In this document: positions 7,123 to 13,947 of the stretch, one piece after another
Layout of the letters: each line of letters begins with the position of its first letter
Numbering within the stretch: the stretch's first letter is position 1
Assembly: GCA_040511595.1 (NCBI GenBank)
Contig: JBEVGU010000121.1
Coordinates: 1-14,183, forward strand
Reading direction: 5' to 3'
DNA from: JAOUEA01 sp040511595
GTDB taxonomy: Bacteria; Actinomycetota; UBA4738; HRBIN12
DNA: 14,183 nt
Notes under the pieces: model-generated
Told to the model about the DNA's origin: nothing
Databases searched by the model: none
What the model saw: the letters and a program-made list of their open reading frames with translations, nothing else
Position numbers and translations under genes: made by a program

Positions 7123-8565
7123 TCAGGGGCCGAGGTTGTACCCGAGCCGTCGGGGCAGCCTCGCGACGAAGTCCACGATCGGGTTCGGCTGGTCGCCGAG
7201 ATCCTCCAGCTCGTCCTTGTGGCGGATCGCGTGGTTGGCGATCAGCGCGCCCGGCGATCGGATCGGCTCGGGTGGGAACCGCATCGGGGTGGCGTCGACG
7301 ATCGGCAGCGCGAGCACCTCGTCGTACCGACCGAGCGCTCGGTGGGCGAGGATGCGACCTCCGAGGTGGGCCGGGCCGACTCCGTTGCCCGTGTACCCGA
7401 GGCCGTAGTGCACCGTGCCCTGCTCCAGGGTGCCGAAGAAGGGCAGGTGGGTGCCAGACACGTCGATCGGACCGCCCCACCCGGCCTCGATCGGCACGTC
7501 GGCGAAGCTCGGGAACATCCGATGGAGGTCCCTGATGGCGACCCGCATGGCAGCCTCGTCGTAGGCGAATCTCGGTCCGATCGATCGAGCGAGGTTCGGC
7601 TGCATGCCACCGACCCCGAACGCGATGCGGCCGTCGGGCGTCGTCCGCACGTAGTGGAGGGCCGCGCGGAGATCGGAGAGGCCCGCCCCGTTCGTCCACC
7701 CGATCTCCTTCAGGCGTTCTGGCGCGGGGGCGGTGAGCGCGATGTAGCTGCCGCGCACCGTGATCGCTCGGCGGAACCGCTTCCAATGAGACGCCCAGGC
7801 GTTCAAGGCGATCACCGCGGCGCCGGCCCGCACGGTGCCCGACGGGGCCTCGGCCACGGTCGGCGACGCCGCGCCGAACCGCGTGACGGGCGTCTGCTCG
7901 TGCACGCGCACGCCCAGCTCCATCGCGACCCTTCGCATCCCCCTCGCGAGGCGAGCCGGCTGCACGGTAGCCCCGTAGCGACTCGCGACCCCTCCCCGGA
8001 ACACCGGCGAGTCGACGAGCGTGCGCACGCCTTCGGCCGAGAGAACTTCGAAGTCGTCGGCGAGCCCGAGTCGCTCGGCGGTGATCACCAGGTCGGCCCA
8101 CCCGCCCACCTGGGCTTCGGAGGCGGCGACCGAGAGATCGCCGTCGGCCCGGAACCAGGCGTCGATGTCGTGTTCTTCGCAGAAGGTCCCGATCGCGCCG
8201 ACGCTCGTCTCGCCCGCGCGGCAGAGCCGGAGCGCCGTGGCGTCGCCGAAGACGTGGGCGAGGTGCGGCAGCTCGTTCCAGTAGCTGTTGACGAAGCCGC
8301 CGTTGCGTCCGCTCGGCCCACCGCCGCAGATGTCCTGCTCCAGCACGACGACGTCGACCCCGGGATCGAGCTGCTTGAGCTGGACCGCCGTCCACAGCCC
8401 GGTGTAGCCACCACCCAGGATCACGACGTCGGCGGTGGTGTCGCTTCGCAATCCCGGCGCGGGATCGCCCGCGAACTCCGGCACGGCGAGCGCCTCCCGG
8501 AGCCACCAGCTGCGGCCCTCGTCGGGCGGCACGAGCGTGGCGGAAGGATCGATGGCGGCGCTCAT
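7123..8565 (-). CDS. DAO-family FAD oxidoreductase (gamma-glutamylputrescine oxidase-like)
   Basis: A 480-aa flavoprotein expected to oxidise a secondary or primary amine C-N bond, giving aldehyde or keto acid and hydrogen peroxide. It has the FAD Rossmann motif ADVVILGGGYTGLWTAVQL (45-63), Glu76 closing the second strand, and SGRNGGFVNSYW (85-96), a pattern typical of PuuB/OrdL-type proteins. The C-terminal GLGYTGNGVGPAHLGGRILA is the FAD-contacting end of the DAO fold. An N-terminal extension of about 44 residues includes RSWWLREAL. Substrate is not known; gamma-glutamylputrescine, glycine or sarcosine-like compounds are possibilities. No puuA, puuC or puuD partner lies in the window, so I give no gene symbol. 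No RBS precedes ATG 8565; a TACGCT lies ten bases upstream. Confidence 0.9.
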   Translation of the reverse strand: MSAAIDPSATLVPPDEGRSWWLREALAVPEFAGDPAPGLRSDTTADVVILGGGYTGLWTAVQLKQLDPGVDVVVLEQDICGGGPSGRNGGFVNSYWNELPHLAHVFGDATALRLCRAGETSVGAIGTFCEEHDIDAWFRADGDLSVAASEAQVGGWADLVITAERLGLADDFEVLSAEGVRTLVDSPVFRGGVASRYGATVQPARLARGMRRVAMELGVRVHEQTPVTRFGAASPTVAEAPSGTVRAGAAVIALNAWASHWKRFRRAITVRGSYIALTAPAPERLKEIGWTNGAGLSDLRAALHYVRTTPDGRIAFGVGGMQPNLARSIGPRFAYDEAAMRVAIRDLHRMFPSFADVPIEAGWGGPIDVSGTHLPFFGTLEQGTVHYGLGYTGNGVGPAHLGGRILAHRALGRYDEVLALPIVDATPMRFPPEPIRSPGALIANHAIRHKDELEDLGDQPNPIVDFVARLPRRLGYNLGP

Positions 8566-8575
8566 CGCGTCGCCA

Positions 8576-8581
8576 AGCGTA
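8576..8581 (-). promoter_or_regulatory. Possible -10 box for the DAO-type oxidoreductase
   Basis: The minus strand reads TACGCT, then ten bases, then ATG (8563-8565), with no Shine-Dalgarno sequence between. The spacing is compatible with a leaderless or very short-leader transcript. No recognisable -35. Confidence 0.28.
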
Positions 8582-8833
8582 TCGCCCGGGCGATGGAGTC
8601 GCGTCCCGCGTGGCGCGGGCGAGGGCCCGGCGTCACGACCGCGCCCGCTCGATCAGGCCGAGCTCGTAGCCCTCGGGATCGGCCCTCTCATGCGGCGTGC
8701 CATCCGTACTCCATGGCTCGCGCCCCGATCGCGCGTCCGCCCAGCCTCCACCAGCTCGCCGTTGTGGGTCCCCGATGGGATCCGCGACCGCGCGTGCCAC
8801 GCACCCGCTCCCCGTCGTCGGGTGGCCGCGGGT

Positions 8834-8842
8834 TGCTACGGT
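8834..8842 (+). promoter_or_regulatory. Extended -10 promoter for the ilvD operon
   Basis: TGC followed by TACGGT matches an extended -10 (TGN-TANNNT). The leader to the TTG start would be about 29 bases. That is too short for a classical attenuator and leaves room only for the RBS. Confidence 0.45.
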
Positions 8843-8863
8843 GAGGGGTCTCGACACCCACGC

Positions 8864-8870
8864 GAAGGGA
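8864..8870 (+). promoter_or_regulatory. RBS deciding the TTG start of ilvD
   Basis: GAAGGGA is followed by seven bases and TTG 8878. No ATG or GTG lies in frame between the site and the start of the conserved IlvD sequence, so this site fixes the unusual TTG start. Confidence 0.65.
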
Positions 8871-8877
8871 TCACAGA

Positions 8878-10554
8878 TTGGTCGGCGAACGTCCGCGCAG
8901 CTGGGAGGTCACCGAGGGGCCGAAGCGCGCGCCTGCTCGCGCGATGCTGCGCGCCGTCGGCTTCGGTGAGGACGACTTCGGCAAGCCCCAGGTCGCGGTG
9001 GCCTCGAGCTGGAACGAGGTCACCCCTTGCAACTACCACCTCGACAAGCTCGCGGCGCTCGCGAAGGAAGGCGTGCGCCAGGGCGACGCGGTGCCGATCG
9101 AGTTCACGACGATCGCCATCAGCGACGGCATCGCTATGGGTCACGAGGGCATGAAGGCTTCGCTGATGAGCCGCGACCTGATCGCCGACTCGGTCGAGCT
9201 CGTGATGCACGCCGAACGCATGGACGCCCTCGTCGGCATCGCCGGGTGCGACAAGAGCGAGCCCGGCATGTTGATGGCCATGGCTCGCATGAACCTGCCG
9301 AGCGTGTACCTCTACGGGGGCACGATCCTGCCGGGCACCTACCGGGGTCGCGACATCACGATCCAGGACGTGTTCGAGGCCGTCGGTGGCCACGCGAAGG
9401 GAACGGTCGACGACGGCGAGCTTCGCGACATCGAGCGCGCCGCATGCCCGGGCACGGGCTCGTGTGCCGGCATGTACACGGCCAACACGATGGCAGCCGT
9501 CGGCGAGGCGATCGGCATGTCGCTGCCCGGTGCGGCCTCGCCGCCCGCTGTCGACTACCGGCGCGAGGTTGCCGCGCGCGAGTCCGGCCTCCAGGCCGCC
9601 CGACTGGTCGCCCAGAGCGGGCCGCTTCCCCGCGACATCATGACCAAGCAAGCCTTCGAGAACGCGATCGCGGTCGTCATGGCGCTCGCGGGCTCCACGA
9701 ACGCGGTGCTGCACCTGCTCGCGATCGCGAGAGAGGCCCATGTCGACCTGCAGCTCGAGGACTTCGACCGCATCGCCCGCGACGTGCCCCATCTCGTCGA
9801 CGTGCGTCCTTCGGGGCGGTTCGTGATGAGCGACATCGACCGTGTCGGCGGCGTGCAGGTGGTCATGAAGGAGTTGCTCGACGCGGGCCTGCTGCAGGGC
9901 GACTGCGTCACCGTCACCGGGAAGACGATCGCCGAGAACCTCGCCGCGATGGACGTCGCTCCGCCCGACGGCGACGTCGTGCACCCCACCACCGACCCGA
10001 TCCACCCGTGGGGAGGCCTCGCGATCCTGCGAGGCAACCTCGCGCCCGACGGCGCCGTGATCAAGATCGCCGGTGCCGCGAGCACCACGTTCGAAGGCAC
10101 CGCGAGGTGCTACGACTCCGAGCAGGCGGCGTTCGATGCGCTCACCGGCGGCTCGATCGTGGCCGGAGACGTGATCGTGATCCGGTACGAAGGCCCGAAG
10201 GGCTCGCCAGGCATGCCCGAGATGCTCGCCGTCACGGCTGCGGTCTCGGGGGCCGGGCTGGGCAAGGATGTGGCACTCATCACCGACGGACGCTTCAGCG
10301 GCGCGACCAAGGGATTCAGCGTCGGCCACATCGCGCCCGAGGCGTTCGTGGGCGGCCCAATCGCGCTCGTGCGCGACGGCGACATCGTGCGCATCGACGC
10401 CGACGCCCGCGTGATCGAGATGCTCGTCGACGACGCCGAGCTCGTACGCCGCCGGAGCGAGTGGACGCAGCCCGAGTACACGTACACGCAGGGCGCCCTC
10501 GCGAAGTACGCGCGCACCGTGGGCTCGGCCGATCACGGGGCGGTGACGTGGTGA
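8878..10554 (+). CDS. ilvD: Dihydroxy-acid dehydratase
   Basis: Dehydrates 2,3-dihydroxy-isovalerate and 2,3-dihydroxy-3-methylvalerate to the 2-keto acids, the step before the final transamination in valine and isoleucine synthesis. It has 558 residues, the length of the shorter IlvD type. Iron-sulfur ligands are Cys51, Cys124 in GCDKSEPG and Cys196 in CPGTGSCAGMYTANTM. Lys126 is the usual carbamylated metal ligand, and Ser474 in TDGRFSGATKGF is the catalytic base. ISDGIAMGHEGMKASLMSRD (81-100) and YEGPKGSPGMPEM (437-449) are also present. The three-Cys pattern fits a [2Fe-2S] enzyme as in mycobacteria; this is inference. TTG start with GAAGGGA seven bases upstream. Its TGA overlaps the next gene's GTG by four bases. 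Confidence 0.97.
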   Translation: MVGERPRSWEVTEGPKRAPARAMLRAVGFGEDDFGKPQVAVASSWNEVTPCNYHLDKLAALAKEGVRQGDAVPIEFTTIAISDGIAMGHEGMKASLMSRDLIADSVELVMHAERMDALVGIAGCDKSEPGMLMAMARMNLPSVYLYGGTILPGTYRGRDITIQDVFEAVGGHAKGTVDDGELRDIERAACPGTGSCAGMYTANTMAAVGEAIGMSLPGAASPPAVDYRREVAARESGLQAARLVAQSGPLPRDIMTKQAFENAIAVVMALAGSTNAVLHLLAIAREAHVDLQLEDFDRIARDVPHLVDVRPSGRFVMSDIDRVGGVQVVMKELLDAGLLQGDCVTVTGKTIAENLAAMDVAPPDGDVVHPTTDPIHPWGGLAILRGNLAPDGAVIKIAGAASTTFEGTARCYDSEQAAFDALTGGSIVAGDVIVIRYEGPKGSPGMPEMLAVTAAVSGAGLGKDVALITDGRFSGATKGFSVGHIAPEAFVGGPIALVRDGDIVRIDADARVIEMLVDDAELVRRRSEWTQPEYTYTQGALAKYARTVGSADHGAVTW

Positions 10555-11798
10555 CCACGCGATTCACCGTGACCTCGCCGGCCGCGCTACAGTGCCGCAT
10601 CTGCGGCCAGCAGTATGCGGTCGAGGCGCTCACGATCTGCGAGGAGTGCTTCGGGCCGCTCGAGCCCGCCTACGACCTGCAGTCGGTCGACGGGGTCGAC
10701 TTCCGCAAGCAGGCGGAAGCGGGTCCGCAGACCCTCTGGCGCTACGAGTCGTTGCTCCCCGGTGGGCCGGGCATCGAGCGCGTGGACCTCGGCGCCGGGT
10801 TCACACCGCTTCGCAAGGCCGACAACCTCGCCGAGGCGATCGGTCACGACGGCGTGATCTGGGTCAAGGACGACTCGGTGAACCCATCGAATTCGTTCAA
10901 GGATCGGGTCGTGAGCGTCGCAACGACGATGGCGCGCGCGTTCGGCTACGAGGCGATCTCGTGCGCCTCGACCGGGAACCTCGCGAACGCCACGGCCGCC
11001 CACGCCGCGAAGGCCGGCATCGAGTGCTACGTGTTCGTGCCCGACGACCTCGAGCGCGCGAAGATCCTCGCGACCGAGGCGTACGGCGCGAAGGTCGTGG
11101 CGGTCAGGGGCAACTACGACGAGGTGAACCGCCTCTGCAGCGAGGTCGCCGACGCGCTGCCGTGGGCGTTCGTGAACGTGAACATGCGCCCGTACTATGC
11201 CGAGGGGTCGAAGTCGCTTGGCTTCGAGACCGCGGAGCAGCTGGGCTGGCGGCTTCCCGACCATGTGGTGGTGCCGATCGCGAGCGGGGCGCTGCTCACG
11301 AAGATCCATCGGGCCTTCGGGGAGCTGATCGCGATCGGCGCGGTCGAGGAGAGGCCCTACCGCGTGTCCGGCGCCCAACCCGAGGGGTGTCGGCCGGTCG
11401 CACAGGCGTTCCTCGACGGGGCCGACGACATCACCCCCGTGAAGCCCGACACGATCGCGCGGTCGCTCGCGATCGGGGCGCCCGCCGACGGGTTCTTCGC
11501 GCTGAAGGTCGCCCGAACGACGCAGGGCCACATCGAGTGGTGCACGGAGCAGGAGATCCGCGAGGGTATCGCGTTGCTCGCCTCGACCGAGGGCGTGTTC
11601 ACCGAGACCGCAGGGGGTGTCACGATCGCGAACCTCAAGCGCATGGTCGACCAGGGCGTCGTGCGGCCCGGGGAAGAGGTCGTCGCCTATGTCACCGGGA
11701 ACGGCTACAAGACGATCGATGCCCTCGAAGGATTCCTCGAAGCGTCGTACACCGTGGCCCCCGACCTCGACGAGTTCCTCGCGGCGATCGGCGCCTGA
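10551..11798 (+). CDS. thrC: Threonine synthase (PLP-dependent)
   Basis: Converts O-phosphohomoserine to threonine. It has 415 residues. A short N-terminal zinc-ribbon-like segment carries paired cysteines (Cys15/Cys18 in LQCRICG and Cys30/Cys33 in ICEECFG). SNSFKDR holds the PLP Lys117, and ASTGNLANA (139-147) is the phosphate-binding loop. The C-terminal ETAGGVTIANL and AYVTGNGYKTIDAL are typical. Cystathionine beta-synthase-fold relatives such as threonine dehydratase are less likely because of the Cys-rich N-terminus and the C-terminal motif. The start is GTG 10551, which overlaps the ilvD stop as GTGA; an in-frame GTG at 10548 is possible. The stop is one base from the next start. Adjacency to ilvD makes sense because threonine is the source of the isoleucine carbon skeleton. 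Confidence 0.93.
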   Translation: MTTRFTVTSPAALQCRICGQQYAVEALTICEECFGPLEPAYDLQSVDGVDFRKQAEAGPQTLWRYESLLPGGPGIERVDLGAGFTPLRKADNLAEAIGHDGVIWVKDDSVNPSNSFKDRVVSVATTMARAFGYEAISCASTGNLANATAAHAAKAGIECYVFVPDDLERAKILATEAYGAKVVAVRGNYDEVNRLCSEVADALPWAFVNVNMRPYYAEGSKSLGFETAEQLGWRLPDHVVVPIASGALLTKIHRAFGELIAIGAVEERPYRVSGAQPEGCRPVAQAFLDGADDITPVKPDTIARSLAIGAPADGFFALKVARTTQGHIEWCTEQEIREGIALLASTEGVFTETAGGVTIANLKRMVDQGVVRPGEEVVAYVTGNGYKTIDALEGFLEASYTVAPDLDEFLAAIGA

Positions 11799-11799
11799 G

Positions 11800-12363
11800 A
11801 TGTCCATGGACGACTTCTGGCACGCGGTGGCGATGCTCCGGCTCGACCGTCCCTTCGGCTTGGCCGAGCTGAGCTCGTGCTTCGCCGGCGGCAAGGCCGC
11901 CGCCGGCCTCGTGGGATTCCGGCGTGGACGCCTGCTCGCGACCACGTGCGGCTACGGGCTCGACGGGGCGTTCGAGGCGATGGCTCGGGTCTGGATGCCG
12001 TGGCGGGGCAAGAGCCTCTCACCGCAGGCCGCCGAGGGCCTCAACCTCTTCACGCCCGGCGGCCGCCGGCTGATCCGGGCCATCTTCCCGGGCTACGAGG
12101 GGCTCACCGACGTCGACGAGGGGTCCTCGGCGTTTCGGTTCGCCACGAGCGTGGGCCCGAGCGCCACACATGCCGGCACAGAGGTCCTGCGGCTCGACTA
12201 CCGGGGGTTCGGCGAGAATCCGTCGTTCCCAGTGCGCAGCACGCTCGACGAGCTGGTGCAGATCGAGCACGGCCTCTACCTGGGGCAGGCGCTGCTGTGG
12301 AGGAAGGGCCGCCGGCCCACTCGGGTCGCCTGGTTCTCCCTCGAGGACGTCACGAGGCCGTAG
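11800..12363 (+). CDS. Unknown protein, third gene of the ilvD-thrC operon (187 aa)
   Basis: ATG 11800 lies one base after the threonine synthase TGA; a second in-frame ATG at 11806 is an alternative. The protein has no signal peptide or membrane helix and is rich in Gly, Arg and aromatic residues. The N-terminal half contains CFAGGKAAAGLVGFRRGRLL and a WMPWRGKSL segment. The C-terminal half (about residues 125-183) reads like a beta-barrel ending: VLRLDYRGFGENPSFPVRS, DELVQIEHGLYLGQALLW and TRVAWFSLEDV. This layout recalls small lipid- or ligand-binding barrels in actinobacteria, but I cannot name a family and no catalytic residues are evident. The tight spacing suggests expression with the amino-acid biosynthesis genes, though the role may be unrelated. 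Confidence 0.8.
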   Translation: MSMDDFWHAVAMLRLDRPFGLAELSSCFAGGKAAAGLVGFRRGRLLATTCGYGLDGAFEAMARVWMPWRGKSLSPQAAEGLNLFTPGGRRLIRAIFPGYEGLTDVDEGSSAFRFATSVGPSATHAGTEVLRLDYRGFGENPSFPVRSTLDELVQIEHGLYLGQALLWRKGRRPTRVAWFSLEDVTRP

Positions 12364-12369
12364 TGGCCG

Positions 12370-12403
12370 GCGCCTGCGTCCCGGGGTCCGGGAACGCAGG
12401 CGC
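12370..12403. terminator. Hairpin terminator between convergent operons
   Basis: A 10-bp perfect outer stem (GCGCCTGCGT at 12370-12379 with ACGCAGGCGC at 12394-12403) continues into an inner CCCGG/CCGGG stem with loop GGT and one bulged A. It lies seven bases after the stop of the 187-aa gene and 17 bases from the stop of the convergent secreted-protein gene, so it could end both transcripts. There is no T-run on either side, as is common for high-GC hosts. Confidence 0.65.
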
Positions 12404-12419
12404 GCGGCGCGCGTCGGAT

Positions 12420-12875
12420 CTACACGTTGATCGTGTAGACGAAGTCGAACTCAGCCGGATCGTCCCGGAACCCGAGGTGCATCGAGCCCGTCGCGGTGCT
12501 GTACGAGCCGGTGCCTCCCGTGATCGCGAGCGTGCTCTCTCGATCGTCGTAGAACGGGCCTTCCACGGTCACCGAGCCGCCGCCGAGCCACGCGGTCCAG
12601 CTGCACTGCCAGAAGCCCCGCTTCGCGTTCACCCGGATGCAGCTGCCCTGGTCGCGCCCGACCTTCGACGTGTTGGTCTCGTCGAAGAGCTGGTTCGCGA
12701 ACGTGAGCAGGTCTCCCGCGGAGTCCCCCGGCTTCCCGAGGTCGATCACCTTGTCGGTCGTGGCATGCTCCACCACGGTGACGACGGTTCCGCCGCCGGC
12801 ACCCGCCGGCAAGGTTCCAGCCGCTGCCGCGACCACGAGCAGCCCCGTGGCAGCGACGATCGCGAGCTTGCGCAT
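12420..12875 (-). CDS. Secreted allene-oxide-cyclase/dirigent-like barrel protein
   Basis: A 151-aa protein with a clear Sec signal peptide: MRKL, a hydrophobic core at about 5-20, and probable cleavage near residue 26 after LPAGA. The mature part looks like the AOC/dirigent-like eight-stranded barrel found in many actinobacterial secreted proteins: VIDLGKPGDSAGDLLTF (43-59), LFDETNTSKVGRDQG, a Cys79-Cys91 pair that may form a disulfide, GSVTVEGPFYD, and the hallmark LAITGGTGSYSTATGSMHL (116-134). The biochemical role of bacterial members is largely unknown. ATG 12875 has a strong GGGAGGGGGG on the minus strand four bases upstream, with a possible TAGGGT promoter further back. It is downstream of the kinase-like gene on the same strand, but the 104-base gap argues for its own promoter. 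Confidence 0.82.
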   Translation of the reverse strand: MRKLAIVAATGLLVVAAAAGTLPAGAGGGTVVTVVEHATTDKVIDLGKPGDSAGDLLTFANQLFDETNTSKVGRDQGSCIRVNAKRGFWQCSWTAWLGGGSVTVEGPFYDDRESTLAITGGTGSYSTATGSMHLGFRDDPAEFDFVYTINV

Positions 12876-12905
12876 CGCGCCCCCCTCCCTCTCGTCATCG
12901 GGGCA

Positions 12906-12911
12906 ACCCTA
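12906..12911 (-). promoter_or_regulatory. Possible -10 box for the secreted barrel protein
   Basis: The minus strand reads TAGGGT about 30 bases before ATG 12875, leaving room for the strong RBS. It sits in the 9-base centre of an inverted repeat CGGGG (12899-12903)/CCCCG (12913-12917), which might be an operator or chance in GC-rich DNA. No convincing -35. Confidence 0.32.
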
Positions 12912-12979
12912 TCCCCGCGGTGATATCGGGGGTACCCCGGAGATGGGGTCGACGATCGGTGTGCCGCGACGGCGGAAGG

Positions 12980-13858
12980 CTAGGAACCCCGGTCCGCGAC
13001 GGCGTCGACCGGTGACTCGGCCACGAGCGCCAGCTCGTGCGCGGCGTCGGCCGGCGCTTCGCCATCGTGGCGAGCGAGGGATCGCATCGCCGCCAGATAC
13101 CCGGTCGCGATTCGCATCAGCTCGAGCCGTGCCCGCCTGCCCTCGTCGGGCAAGCCGAAGTACAGGTCCAGCAGCTCGCGTGTGCTCGCATCGGACAGCT
13201 CGAGATGTCGTGCCACGCTCGCGAGGTCCTCGAACGCGTCGCCGGCGCCGGCCCATCGGTAGTCGACGATGGTCACGTGTGCATCGTCGAGGAAGATGCT
13301 CGACGGGGACAGGTCGCCGTGGCAGGTCACGTGGGCCGACGGCGCGCACGCGCGCTCGATGCGGCGCATGGTCTCGGTGGCGCCAGCCTCCGTCTCGGGC
13401 ATGCGCACACCGCGCGCGAGCGCGGCGTGGCGTACCTCCTCGGCTTCACCGAAGATCGAACGACCCCGGCCGGGTAGGGGGCACGCATGCAGGGCCCGCA
13501 GCGACCCCACGATCGAGATCAGGATCTCGTGGCTCAGGCCGTCGGCCGTCGTCGGCCGCCGCCCCCGCGCGAAGCGGGTGATCAGACACCCGAGCTGGGG
13601 CAGGAACGCGATGACTTCGGGGGCGACACCCGCAGCCGCGGCGGCTCGGGTGACCTCGACCTCGATGTCGGGATCGGCTCGCACGTCGTCGTTGCCGGGG
13701 CCGGTCAGTCGCAGCACGAAGAGCTCGTCCTCGACGTCGACCATGAAGTGTCGCTCGTCGTGTCCGATCGACACCGGCGTGATGCCGATGTCCCGGCCAT
13801 GCCACGCGCCGACCGCGCGGATCGCCGCCCCGAGGCGGGGGTCGCTGCCAGGCTCCAC
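12980..13858 (-). CDS. Aminoglycoside phosphotransferase/choline kinase-like protein
   Basis: A 292-aa cytoplasmic protein with the APH/choline-kinase fold. FVLRLTGPGNDDV (47-59) is the nucleotide-lobe strand and loop typical of LicA-like kinases, and IEVEVTRAAAAAGVAPEVI (65-83) is the helix with the conserved Glu. The catalytic loop is CHGDLSPSSIFLDD (179-192), followed by VTIVDYRWAGAGDAFEDLA (195-213) with the metal-binding Asp199. His180 and Asp182 of the HxDxxxxN motif are kept, but the Asn is Ser187. Relatives phosphorylate choline, ethanolamine, sugars or drugs; the substrate is unknown, and resistance should not be assumed. GTG 13858 has no RBS, but a good promoter lies directly upstream, suggesting a leaderless message. 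Confidence 0.87.
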   Translation of the reverse strand: MEPGSDPRLGAAIRAVGAWHGRDIGITPVSIGHDERHFMVDVEDELFVLRLTGPGNDDVRADPDIEVEVTRAAAAAGVAPEVIAFLPQLGCLITRFARGRRPTTADGLSHEILISIVGSLRALHACPLPGRGRSIFGEAEEVRHAALARGVRMPETEAGATETMRRIERACAPSAHVTCHGDLSPSSIFLDDAHVTIVDYRWAGAGDAFEDLASVARHLELSDASTRELLDLYFGLPDEGRRARLELMRIATGYLAAMRSLARHDGEAPADAAHELALVAESPVDAVADRGS

Positions 13859-13865
13859 GGCCCCG

Positions 13866-13895
13866 ACGGTACGTGGCGGGCTCGCGCAGGGTCAA
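13866..13895 (-). promoter_or_regulatory. Sigma-70-type promoter, leaderless (kinase-like gene)
   Basis: The minus strand carries TTGACC (13890-13895), an 18-base spacer, TACCGT (13866-13871), seven bases and then GTG 13858. This is the best -35/-10 pair in the window, and it places the transcription start at about the first base of the start codon. No Shine-Dalgarno sequence is present. Confidence 0.58.
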
Positions 13896-13932
13896 ACATC
13901 CCGTCGGCATCTGGCCGCGTGGTGTCCGTTCC

Positions 13933-13941
13933 TGCTAGCGT
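13933..13941 (+). promoter_or_regulatory. Extended -10 promoter for the cold-shock gene
   Basis: TGC followed by TAGCGT matches an extended -10 and is the same architecture as the ilvD promoter. There is no clear -35. Transcription from here would give a leader of roughly 120 bases before GTG 14071. Confidence 0.42.
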
Positions 13942-13947
13942 TATCCC

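Larger units (their letters stand above)
8566..8877. other. 312-base intergenic region upstream of ilvD
   Basis: It separates the divergent DAO-type oxidoreductase and ilvD genes. The ilvD promoter and RBS are at its right end and a weak TANNNT for the oxidoreductase at its left. A minus-strand reading down to about 8638 ends in DPEGYELGLIERARS, which resembles the C-terminus of glyoxalase/VOC proteins, but the upstream part in any frame does not make a VOC domain. It may be a gene remnant or chance. No riboswitch, T-box or leader peptide with an Ile/Val/Leu run was seen. Confidence 0.4.

Noticed and set aside
6814..8844. 676-codon plus-strand frame antisense to the DAO-type oxidoreductase
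   Set aside because: Arg/Pro/Asp-rich shadow translation. The minus-strand protein has all expected FAD motifs.
8843..8877. Attenuator, T-box or branched-chain amino-acid riboswitch before ilvD
   Set aside because: The likely leader is only about 29 bases and holds just the RBS. There is no hairpin pair and no Ile/Val/Leu-rich leader peptide.
8836..10536. 566-codon minus-strand frame antisense to ilvD
   Set aside because: It mirrors ilvD codon structure, shows no family motif, and lacks a convincing RBS. ilvD itself is complete.
12934..12949. ACCCC/GGGGT hairpin after the kinase-like gene as a terminator
   Set aside because: It has only a 5-bp stem with a 6-base loop and no T-run, which is easily chance in this sequence.
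12980..13858. Aminoglycoside resistance gene
   Set aside because: The sequence is closer to choline-kinase-like APH-fold proteins. It lacks the usual Asn of the catalytic loop, and nothing nearby suggests a resistance context.
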